NCBI GenBank assembly: GCA_037446075.1
Contig: JBBIJH010000068.1
Coordinates: 1 to 12,727, forward strand
DNA: 12,727 bases
Direction: 5' to 3'
Source: JBBIJH01 sp037446075
GTDB taxonomy: Bacteria; Bacteroidota; Ignavibacteria; UBA10030; JAHEZR01
The position numbers and the translations under genes were made by a program. The notes below the pieces were generated by a model that had not been told where the DNA came from, ran no database searches, and saw nothing but the letters and a program-made list of their open reading frames with translations. Shown here one piece after another: positions 6,865 to 12,727 of the stretch. Each line of letters opens with the position of its first letter. Position 1 is the first letter of the stretch.

Positions 6865-7694
6865 AGAGACACCTAAAATCGAGATCGCCGCTTACCGTTA
6901 TTCATGTCGGGGGGTTGGTCGGGCTTGCTCTGATTAACCTCGGTCCCATTTTTCTCGTCCTTCGCCAGGCATTGGCCCCTGAGCGAGAATCAATCGGCTG
7001 GCCGCTAGCACTTCTCCCCAAAGTGCTAAGCCTTGAGAACCTGACAACTCTCTGGAGAACACAAGCGCTCTTTGACCACATGACACTTAGCTTGGGGGTG
7101 GCCTTGGGAACCACGATGCTCTCCTTGCTTCTGGGTTTCCCCGCCGGCTGGGCGGCAGCACGATCCCGACTGTTGGAACGACTAACAACGCAGTCTGCTC
7201 TGGTCGCTCGATTTCTTCCCCCGATCGCTATCGCCGTCCCTCTCACCGTGCTGTTGATTCCGATGCAGATGTATGACCATCCGTTGGGTCTTGGCCTGAT
7301 CCTTGCACATCTCACAATCGGATTGCCATTCGCAATCTTGTTGTCCTACGCATCTCTCCGGGAGCTTCCACAGGAACTCGAAGATGCAGCGTACGTTGAC
7401 GGCTGCACTCCATTTGGCGCACTCTTCCGCATCGCATTGCCCACTGCACGTGGGGCCATTTCCTCAGCATTTATTCTGATCTTTCTTCTCTCGTGGGATG
7501 AGCTAACATATGCGTTGATGATACAGCTAACGAATCGAACTCTTCCGCCCCTGTTGTATTATTACACAGAATTTGGCATGTTAGGTAGCGCGAGCACGTT
7601 GGCAATCCTGATGCTCGTCCCGTCTGTGATTGTCATCGTGCTGCTTCAACGACTGCTAAGGAGAGGCATTCTCTCAGGTAGTCTGAGGATGTAG
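6861..7694 (+). CDS. ABC sugar transporter permease, MalG type
   Basis: This 277-aa protein has an N-terminal membrane segment (~12-36) and five further hydrophobic stretches. The EAA loop is at ~174-200 (EDAAYVDG, then IALPTARGAI), a good match to the EAA---G---------I-LP consensus. A WDELTYALM segment (~212-220) is typical of MalG-type permeases. ATG 6861 overlaps the previous stop by four bases. It is the partner permease of the importer. The next gene is a MscS channel and not an ATPase, so the energising subunit must be encoded elsewhere, perhaps as a shared MsmK/MalK-like protein. Confidence 0.92.
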   Translation: MKRHLKSRSPLTVIHVGGLVGLALINLGPIFLVLRQALAPERESIGWPLALLPKVLSLENLTTLWRTQALFDHMTLSLGVALGTTMLSLLLGFPAGWAAARSRLLERLTTQSALVARFLPPIAIAVPLTVLLIPMQMYDHPLGLGLILAHLTIGLPFAILLSYASLRELPQELEDAAYVDGCTPFGALFRIALPTARGAISSAFILIFLLSWDELTYALMIQLTNRTLPPLLYYYTEFGMLGSASTLAILMLVPSVIVIVLLQRLLRRGILSGSLRM

Positions 7695-7770
7695 TGCTGC
7701 CGTGATCTCAAACAAACGGCTACATTGAACTGAGTCGTTCTTTGTCACGAGATCGATTGGAGAAAATCGT

Positions 7771-8859
7771 ATGAATACTCTAAAGGAAATATATCTTGGG
7801 AACACGATCCAAGCGTGGCTTATCGCCCTCACGATCATAGTCGGTTGTGCGATAATACTTACAATCGTCAAAAAGATTGTGGCAGCCCGCTTCAGCGCGT
7901 TTGCCAAGAAAACCGCGACAGAGCTCGACGATTTGGTTGCCACTCTTCTCCAGAGAATTCGTTTCTTTTTCCTCCTGGCACTCTCGATCTACGCTGGTTC
8001 GTTTGCCCTCACTCTTTCTCATCAAGCGGAGCGGGTTCTGCAGAGCGCTGTCGTAGTTGCTCTCCTCCTACAAAGCGCCATCTGGGGAAATTCTATCATC
8101 ACATTCTGGCTCACACGTACAGTAAAACAAAAGATTCAGGAGGATGCAGCGAGCGCGACCACGCTTTCTGCGCTCGGTTTCATCAGCAAGCTGGTATTAT
8201 GGTCAGTAATTCTCCTTTTGGCTCTCGATAATCTCGGAGTGGACATCACCGCTCTCATCGCAGGCCTGGGTATCGGAGGAATCGCTGTCGCGCTAGCGCT
8301 TCAGAGTGTTCTGGGCGATCTCTTTGCTTCCCTGTCGATTGTCCTCGACAAGCCTTTTGTCATCGGAGATTTTATTATCGTTGACCAGTTTCTAGGAACT
8401 GTGGAGCATATCGGACTGAAAACAACCCGCATCCGCAGCCTCTCGGGAGAGCAAGTGGTGTTCTCGAACTCTGGTCTCTTAAAGAGCCGGATCCGAAACT
8501 ACAAGCGAATGTTCGAGCGTCGCGTTGTCTTCACCGTCGGCGTCACCTACCAAACTCCGTACGACAAAGTGGCTGCCATCCCCGGCTTGATTCGCGAAAT
8601 CATAGAAGCACAACCATTGGCAAGATTTGACCGAGCCCACTTTAAAGAATACGGCGATTCCTCTCTCGTCTACGAGGCAGTCTATTACGTGAAGGCCCCC
8701 GACTACGGCTTGTATATGGATACACAGCAGACCATTAACCATGAGATCTTCCGAAAGTTTCAGGAGTTGAAGATCGACTTCGCTTATCCAACCCGAACTA
8801 TCTTTATTAACCAAGGCGCGCGTGAATTCGAAGAAAGCGGGAAGAAAAAGGAGAGATAA
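7771..8859 (+). CDS. MscS-family mechanosensitive ion channel
   Basis: The 362-aa protein has about five membrane helices (~14-34, 63-82, 89-110, 135-153, 158-190). The last is the pore helix: glycine/alanine-rich ALIAGLGIGGIAVALALQS followed by LGDLFASLSIVLDKPFVIGD, the signature of MscS TM3. The cytoplasmic beta domain follows (GTVEHIGLKTTRIRSLSGEQVVFSN, ~209-233), then an alpha/beta C-terminal part ending near FAYPTRTIF (~337-345). The N-terminus has two more helices than E. coli MscS. The channel releases solutes from the cytoplasm after hypo-osmotic shock. TTGGAGA at 7757-7763 serves as ribosome binding site. It is separated by 76 bases from the importer, with no clear promoter of its own. 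Confidence 0.95.
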   Translation: MNTLKEIYLGNTIQAWLIALTIIVGCAIILTIVKKIVAARFSAFAKKTATELDDLVATLLQRIRFFFLLALSIYAGSFALTLSHQAERVLQSAVVVALLLQSAIWGNSIITFWLTRTVKQKIQEDAASATTLSALGFISKLVLWSVILLLALDNLGVDITALIAGLGIGGIAVALALQSVLGDLFASLSIVLDKPFVIGDFIIVDQFLGTVEHIGLKTTRIRSLSGEQVVFSNSGLLKSRIRNYKRMFERRVVFTVGVTYQTPYDKVAAIPGLIREIIEAQPLARFDRAHFKEYGDSSLVYEAVYYVKAPDYGLYMDTQQTINHEIFRKFQELKIDFAYPTRTIFINQGAREFEESGKKKER

Positions 8860-8903
8860 CCGCGCAGCAGAAAAAAGTGGATGTTCAGAGAAGATTTGAT
8901 TTC

Positions 8904-8923
8904 AACCGCCCGTTAGCGGGGTT
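8904..8923. terminator. Weak hairpin between convergent genes
   Basis: AACC(G)CC can pair with GGGGTT around the - strand stop codon at 8913-8915, giving a 6-bp stem with a bulge, followed on + by TCTCTGA. It is the only stem in the 53-base gap between the MscS and cyclase genes and lacks a true U tract. Confidence 0.25.
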
Positions 8924-10085
8924 TCTCTGAGATCTGTAGAGTAACTTCATTTGGCTGGATATTCTCAACGAGTAAGCCCTCGGGGAATGACAGATCGGAG
9001 CGCGTGATGGTCCTGCGCAAAGTTCCCCGCCCCACGTTGAAAAGATGCAAGGAGACTTTGATTCGGTTCTCCTTCATAAAGAGAAAGAGACGACGAGGCC
9101 CGGAGAATGTTACCTGCACTTCGCTCGGCTCGATTTTCTGTACGGCTAGATTGACCGGGGCATTCTCGTACTCTATGGGGACGATGTAAGACCGATGTTC
9201 AATCTTTGACTCATGGACGAAGAAAAACCAGAGAACGAGGGTCGCAGCAAACGCAATCACAAGCTCTCTGGAGTCCTTCTTGAAGAGGTTCTTCCACGGC
9301 TTAGCGTTACTCGTAGGAGCAACCTCCGAATAAAACCCCTCCAGTATCGAGCTGAGCTCATCCGAATCGCGCACCACCTGGATATCGCTGCTCCGTGCAA
9401 CAGAGATGGTCCCCCTCTCTTCGGAAACCACTAAACACAACGCATCCGTACGTTCAGCCAGCCCGAGCGCAGCGGCATGGCGGGTTCCGGTTTTCCTCAG
9501 CTTAGAAAGATCACTTGAAAGCGGAAGATAATAGGAAAACCCAGTTACCTGATCCCCTTCAATCACCATGGCACCGTCATGCCCGGCCGACCCCGGCGCG
9601 AAGATACTGCCAATCAGTGATTCGCTGATCTGCCCATTTAATGGGACACCCGCGCTGAGATGACGAGCAATGGGATCCTTTCCTCGAAGTACAATCAATG
9701 CCCCAATCTTTGCACGAGCTAAATTCTTCGCGGCGCTCACCAAGATCTCTACCTGTTGTCTCTTACTCCTGAGGTGCCGCCCCAGCCGCCAACCCTGAAA
9801 TATGCTTCGACTTACCAACTGCTCCAAGAACCGCCTGATCTCTTCTTGAAAGAGAATGATGATGGCAATCAGAATGATTGCAAAGAAACCCTGGAACACC
9901 GTTGTTGTGAGAGACATCCCAAGTTGCCGAGCGACGAGATACGCGGCGCCGACCATGAACAACCCGATCGCAGCAAACCCTGCTCGTGTGCGTTTGAACC
10001 AGACAAGAATCGAATAGATGATCACTGTCATGAAGAGGATGTCGAGAAGGTCGGGAATTCCTATAGACCCAAGAAATTCAATCAT
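8913..10085 (-). CDS. cdaA: CdaA-type diadenylate cyclase fused to a YbbR (CdaR-like) domain
   Basis: The 390-aa protein makes cyclic di-AMP from two ATP. Three N-terminal membrane helices (~12-30, 36-54, 62-80) end in LFQEEIRRFLEQL, the usual CdaA link. The DisA_N domain (~110-245) has GHDGAMVI with D170-G171-A172 and GTRHAAALG with R202-H203. The canonical RHR motif reads RHA here (A204). SEERGTIS (~221-228) is also typical. A fourth helix (~276-290) and a beta-rich part (~295-390) with VQKIEPSEVQVTFSGP and ENIQPNEVTLQI form a YbbR repeat. In Firmicutes the CdaR regulator with these repeats is a separate gene next to cdaA; here both are one polypeptide. GGAG lies 8 bases before the ATG, inside the end of the upstream phosphodiesterase gene (2-base gap), so the two are coupled. 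Confidence 0.93.
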   Translation of the reverse strand: MIEFLGSIGIPDLLDILFMTVIIYSILVWFKRTRAGFAAIGLFMVGAAYLVARQLGMSLTTTVFQGFFAIILIAIIILFQEEIRRFLEQLVSRSIFQGWRLGRHLRSKRQQVEILVSAAKNLARAKIGALIVLRGKDPIARHLSAGVPLNGQISESLIGSIFAPGSAGHDGAMVIEGDQVTGFSYYLPLSSDLSKLRKTGTRHAAALGLAERTDALCLVVSEERGTISVARSSDIQVVRDSDELSSILEGFYSEVAPTSNAKPWKNLFKKDSRELVIAFAATLVLWFFFVHESKIEHRSYIVPIEYENAPVNLAVQKIEPSEVQVTFSGPRRLFLFMKENRIKVSLHLFNVGRGTLRRTITRSDLSFPEGLLVENIQPNEVTLQISEKPR

Positions 10086-10087
10086 GG

Positions 10088-11146
10088 CTATGGCTCCGTT
10101 GCCGGGATTGGGGCGGATTTATGCGGTTTGACAAGCGGACTCGACTGACTTCGGTCAGTGATGTTTAAGCGGACTACCAGTTTGTTGGTTAGCGACCGCT
10201 CCTTTTCATCCCATATGCCTGGCTCTCTGTTTCGACCGATTCTTATTTTCCCTCCTGCAATTTGACCATGGCCCCCAGCCTGCCGCGAATGTTCCACAAC
10301 TTCGCGGAGGACCTCCGCTGCAGATGTTTCAAGGAGAGAGGTCCTTAGTGAGAGGTGAAGGCTATCACCATGCCTTCCCGTGCAAAATGCCCACTGGGCC
10401 CCTTCGCAAGTCAACAAGAAGTCAGCCATCTCAGCCACGAAGTCCGGATTCTTCACTGGCCCCAAGTGTGAAACGACAAGATTTTGCTGGATCGTCGCCG
10501 TTGCGATGCCGCGGGCCAGATCGCCAAAGAATTCTCTCGGCCTTGAAGGATTCTGAATTCGCGCGAGTAGGCGGATGTCAGCAAAATGCAGCATCTGAAG
10601 GTAGAGCTCAATCGTATCTCGTCTTGCTAAGCGATAAAAATCCAAGGTGTCCGAAAGTATCCCGTAGACCAGCGCGGTAGCAAGACGACTGGGAATCGCG
10701 ATCCCCCTGGCAAGGAGTTCTCGGGTCATCAACGCCGATGTTGCCCCTGCCTCCGTATCGATCAGGACAAAGTCTGCCTCTGGCTGGATCGTAGCGGCAT
10801 GCTGATCGATCACAAGCGTAGCCCTTCTTGCTGGAGGAAATGGATTATTACCAAAACTTGGTTGTGTATCCACAAGGGCGATATTTGGAAAGGTCTTAAA
10901 GTCGGACAAGTGAACCTTATGGGCTGGGATTCTGAGAAGTCTCACCATCTCCTGGTTTTCAATCCTACCGATAGTGCCTCCGTACGCAATCTTTGCGCGG
11001 ATACCAAATCCTTCTCCTGCCAGGTGGGAGAGCGCAAACGCAGAGGCAAGGGCGTCCGGGTCGGGGTAATCGTGTGTGAGGATCAGGAGTGGGGAAAGAC
11101 GATCCCTGTTTTCCTGGAGGAAGCGTGAGAGCTCGGAGTCGCTCAT
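10088..11146 (-). CDS. DHH/DHHA1-family phosphoesterase (NrnA/GdpP-like)
   Basis: The 352-aa protein starts at ATG 11146 because AAGGA lies 7 bases upstream; the longer TTG 11191 frame would begin inside the -35 box. DHH domain motifs are LTHDYPDPDALAS (H25, D29, D31), LVDTQPS (D93), VIDQHA (D114-Q115-H116, where DHH is usual) and GILSDT (D166). The DHHA1 domain ends with GGHGQIAGGKI (~291-301), the nucleotide-binding glycine motif. Such enzymes hydrolyse short oligonucleotides, pAp, pApA or c-di-AMP with Mn2+. Its place directly before a diadenylate cyclase suggests turnover of c-di-AMP or its product pApA. No transmembrane or PAS/GGDEF domain is present, so it resembles soluble DhhP/NrnA more than GdpP. 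Confidence 0.9.
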   Translation of the reverse strand: MSDSELSRFLQENRDRLSPLLILTHDYPDPDALASAFALSHLAGEGFGIRAKIAYGGTIGRIENQEMVRLLRIPAHKVHLSDFKTFPNIALVDTQPSFGNNPFPPARRATLVIDQHAATIQPEADFVLIDTEAGATSALMTRELLARGIAIPSRLATALVYGILSDTLDFYRLARRDTIELYLQMLHFADIRLLARIQNPSRPREFFGDLARGIATATIQQNLVVSHLGPVKNPDFVAEMADFLLTCEGAQWAFCTGRHGDSLHLSLRTSLLETSAAEVLREVVEHSRQAGGHGQIAGGKIRIGRNREPGIWDEKERSLTNKLVVRLNITDRSQSSPLVKPHKSAPIPATEP

Positions 11147-11153
11147 GGTATCA
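11147..11153 (-). promoter_or_regulatory. Spacer after the RBS that decides the start of the DHH gene
   Basis: On the - strand AAGGA lies directly before TGATACC and ATG 11146. The 7-base spacing supports the shorter protein. Confidence 0.5.
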
Positions 11154-11162
11154 TCCTTTGGT

Positions 11163-11191
11163 AGTATAGCATTTTCCGATGGAAGAGTCAA
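11163..11191 (-). promoter_or_regulatory. Strong sigma70-type promoter for the DHH-cyclase operon
   Basis: On the - strand: -35 TTGACT (11186-11191), a 17-base spacer, and -10 TATACT (11163-11168) preceded by TGC (extended -10). The transcript should start near 11156, leaving a leader of only about 10 bases that still contains the AAGGA site. Confidence 0.75.
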
Positions 11192-11245
11192 AAGAATTCG
11201 GGAGTCCCAGGTATCTCGCGGCAGATGTTTTCTCGCTCGGGATAA

Positions 11246-11309
11246 TCTCTCGCCTCCGCGATGAGAAGGTATCCCTCAGGTTCCACTGAGGATCGCATAA
11301 GAGTGCGAT
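11246..11309. other. Three adjacent hairpins in the divergent intergenic region
   Basis: Stems are TCTCTCGC/GCGA-T-GAGA (11246-11266, one bulged T), CCTCAG/CTGAGG (11274-11291, 6-base loop) and ATCGCA/TGCGAT (11292-11309, 6-base loop). The second and third abut without a gap. A fourth dyad, TTCTC-C-GAGAA, is at 11312-11322, next to the -35 box of the lipoprotein promoter. This could be a regulatory region or a small RNA. No reading frame is supported here. Confidence 0.5.
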
Positions 11310-11328
11310 ATTTCTCCGAGAAGATTCC

Positions 11329-11357
11329 TTGATTTCTGCGCTAAATTGTGTTATATT
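11329..11357 (+). promoter_or_regulatory. Sigma70-type promoter for the lipoprotein gene
   Basis: -35 TTGATT (11329-11334), a 17-base spacer and -10 TATATT (11352-11357). The predicted start near 11364 gives a leader of about 35 bases with GGAGG at 11388-11392, 6 bases before ATG 11399. Confidence 0.7.
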
Positions 11358-11398
11358 TGGACTGCTCACCTATAGAAACGAGTCTCCGGAGGACCGCC

Positions 11399-12493
11399 AT
11401 GACTCATAATAAAGCCGCCCTTCTTCTTTTTACCCTTTCTCTGAGCGTTACGTGCGAGAAGTCCCCCACAGGCCCAGAGCTAACCAAAGACCCTCGCACC
11501 TACACGTGGACGATTGATACGTTATACATTTTTCCTAACCAAATCTTATTGGACAGGATATGGGGGACTTCTGCGAACAATCTTTATGCCGTTGGGCACA
11601 GCTCTGGGTCGGCAGGCACAATGTGGCATTTTGACGGCAACAAATGGACAAATGTGAAGTTGGGACAGTTTGAGGGAGGAACAATCCCTGCGCCGTTTGA
11701 TCTAAAAGATATTCACGGGCTGAGCGGGGATAACATCTTCGCTGTTGGCAATCGCCCTCCTTTCATATCGGGCGCGAGCTTCATCATTCATTTTGATGGT
11801 AATAAGTGGACTGAGCAACACGCTCCGTCCGAGAGTTACTCTTTATTGTCCGTTTGGATGAACGCATCTAACGATGTGTGGGCGTGCGGTTGGAACGGTA
11901 CCCTTCTTCACTACGATGGTATACAATGGAAAAAAGACTCCGTCGTTGTTAGTATGCCGCCCGGCGCAACGTTTCAACTCACTAGCATTGCTCGAACACC
12001 TTCGGGTGAAATGCTCATGCTTGGTGCCGCATACGAGGTGATTCCTCCAGAGATGTTTCTCCGGTGGACCTACTATTTCTTCCGTCGCGGAAACAACGTG
12101 TGGACGCTACACGATACGTTTGTCAGAAGCGAAGGTGACCGCGGCGGCAAATGGGGAGCGTTCAGATTAGCAGTCTTGCCCACTGGTACAGTCTATTCCG
12201 TAGATAGTTATGGACTGTTCCAATGGAATGGCACGCAATGGATCAAGCGATATAGCAATATCAAAAACACAGCAGCAGTCTTCGGAACAGATGATAATAA
12301 CCTCTTCGTGGCAGGAGCTATTGGATTACTCGTTCACTACAACGGCACCGATTGGTTTGAATACTCTGCCCTCGTGCGACAGAATACTCACTATGCCGGG
12401 GGGTGGGTTGATGAGAATCAGGCATTTGTTTTGGGGTGGCTGACGGTGAGAAAACAGTTGTTTTGCGAGGGAGGTAAACCACTAACCAGATGA
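11399..12493 (+). CDS. Lipoprotein with beta-propeller-like repeats, probable frameshift at the C-terminus
   Basis: The 364-aa protein starts at ATG 11399 (GGAGG 6 bases upstream). The signal peptide (~1-18) ends in SLSVTC with Cys19 as the probable lipid anchor, followed by EKSPTGPE, a tail common in lipoproteins of the Ignavibacteria/Bacteroidota type. Five to six repeats of ~30-50 residues follow, each of the form 'W/F-G-x-NN-L/I-Y/F-A-V-G ... HFDGNKWT': ~53-84, 104-138, 150-178, 258-283, 292-320 and a partial one at 334-347. This looks like a secreted beta-propeller exposed on the membrane. No catalytic residues are visible and the function is unknown. The last 17 residues (after VLGW) do not look like the repeat family; another frame at 12442-12477 encodes a better ending (see findings). 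Base composition appears somewhat more A/T-rich than in the neighbouring genes. Confidence 0.85.
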   Translation: MTHNKAALLLFTLSLSVTCEKSPTGPELTKDPRTYTWTIDTLYIFPNQILLDRIWGTSANNLYAVGHSSGSAGTMWHFDGNKWTNVKLGQFEGGTIPAPFDLKDIHGLSGDNIFAVGNRPPFISGASFIIHFDGNKWTEQHAPSESYSLLSVWMNASNDVWACGWNGTLLHYDGIQWKKDSVVVSMPPGATFQLTSIARTPSGEMLMLGAAYEVIPPEMFLRWTYYFFRRGNNVWTLHDTFVRSEGDRGGKWGAFRLAVLPTGTVYSVDSYGLFQWNGTQWIKRYSNIKNTAAVFGTDDNNLFVAGAIGLLVHYNGTDWFEYSALVRQNTHYAGGWVDENQAFVLGWLTVRKQLFCEGGKPLTR

Positions 12494-12544
12494 AAGGAAA
12501 AACGAGCGTTGTGCGACTGAAGTAAGTTTACATGTAGGAACAAA

Positions 12545-12566
12545 GGGCGGTGTTGTAGCACCGCCC
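12545..12566. terminator. Strong GC hairpin after the lipoprotein gene
   Basis: GGGCGGTG pairs perfectly with CACCGCCC; a further T-G pair gives 9 bp around a TGTA loop. On the + strand no U tract follows (AGTACA). On the - strand TTTGTT follows, so it fits an intrinsic terminator better for a gene entering from the right. It may still end the lipoprotein transcript. Confidence 0.6.
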
Positions 12567-12574
12567 AGTACATT

Positions 12575-12637
12575 GCAAACAAACGGTTAATGAGGCTGCT
12601 CACCTCTCGTACCCAAGGGCACGACCGTTTTGTTTGC
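12575..12637. repeat. Long imperfect inverted repeat with internal stems
   Basis: GCAAACAAACGGT (12575-12587) pairs with ACCGTTTTGTTTGC (12624-12637), 13 bp with one extra base. Between the arms lie GAGG/CCTC (12592-12606) and CGTACCC/GGGCACG (12609-12624, one mismatch), so the region can form a three-way junction. Confidence 0.5.
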
Positions 12638-12679
12638 TCTCTAAGTTAATCAACCATCCATTCACAATCAACAACGGAG

Positions 12680-12727
12680 ATGCACGAGTTTACCTATGCC
12701 GGTTTCCATAAATTTAAGGCCGTGATG
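12680..12727 (+). CDS. Possible start of a gene running off the window
   Basis: ATG 12680 opens 16 codons without a stop to the window end (MHEFTYAGFHKFKAVM). The frame is closed upstream by TAA at 12647. GGAG directly precedes the ATG, too close for a good ribosome binding site. The short N-terminus vaguely resembles that of some polysaccharide deacetylase-like proteins, which is not enough for a call. Confidence 0.3.
   Translation, partial: MHEFTYAGFHKFKAVM

Larger units (their letters stand above)
12494..12679. other. Structured 3' intergenic region
   Basis: This region lies downstream of the lipoprotein and has no gene. It holds a strong hairpin (12545-12566) and a larger inverted repeat (12575-12637). 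Confidence 0.5.

Noticed and set aside
10324..10680. 118-codon frame on + strand
   Set aside because: Antisense to the DHH gene, rich in Ser/Arg/Pro, with no domain.
11147..11191. 15-codon N-terminal extension of the DHH protein from TTG 11191
   Set aside because: The TTG lies in the -35 box of a strong promoter, and ATG 11146 has a good ribosome binding site.
11348..11398. 17-codon N-terminal extension of the lipoprotein
   Set aside because: It would begin at the -10 box and place non-signal residues before the signal peptide; ATG 11399 has GGAGG at ideal spacing.
12575..12637. Integron attC site
   Set aside because: The arms end in GCAAAC/GTTTGC and not in the RYYYAAC/GTTRRRY core sites, and there is no cassette-like gene array.

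Overview
This 12.7-kb window of mid-GC bacterial DNA carries ten credible genes, plus the possible start of an eleventh at the right edge. The SPTGPE-type lipoprotein with beta-propeller-like repeats, the classical TTGACx/TATAxT promoters and the fused diadenylate cyclase suggest an environmental bacterium of the Bacteroidota/Chlorobi-Ignavibacteria type or a neighbouring candidate phylum. That assignment is an inference from style, not from a marker gene.

Region 1 (1-4524, + strand) is a sugar-catabolism operon. It opens with the C-terminal end of a glycoside-hydrolase-like protein. A fused protein follows, with a sugar isomerase-type TIM barrel joined to a Gfo/Idh/MocA oxidoreductase. Next come a second Gfo/Idh/MocA dehydrogenase resembling levoglucosan dehydrogenase and a separate sugar isomerase/epimerase-type TIM barrel. 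These domains match the known four-enzyme route that oxidises a sugar at C3, eliminates, hydrates and reduces it back (the levoglucosan LgdA/B1/B2/C scheme), with two of the four enzymes fused here.

Region 2 (4525-7694, + strand) is a carbohydrate ABC importer: a lipoprotein binding protein and two MalF/MalG-type permeases, with translationally coupled overlaps. No ATPase gene is present. A TTGACA promoter candidate lies just upstream. It presumably feeds the sugar enzymes.

Region 3 (7695-11191) concerns osmotic and c-di-AMP biology. A MscS-type channel on + converges with a two-gene - strand operon encoding a DHH/DHHA1 phosphodiesterase and a CdaA-type diadenylate cyclase fused to a YbbR (CdaR-like) domain. 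A strong promoter (TTGACT, 17-bp spacer, TATACT) drives the pair. This looks like c-di-AMP turnover next to an osmotic safety valve.

Region 4 (11192-12727) holds a divergent intergenic region with several adjacent hairpins, a + strand lipoprotein with propeller-like repeats whose last residues appear frameshifted, and a structured 3' intergenic region with a strong hairpin and a larger inverted repeat.

The intergenic gaps at 3371-3558 and 4525-4774 hold repeat-like sequence: heptamer tandem repeats and short palindromes that look like dispersed genomic repeats.
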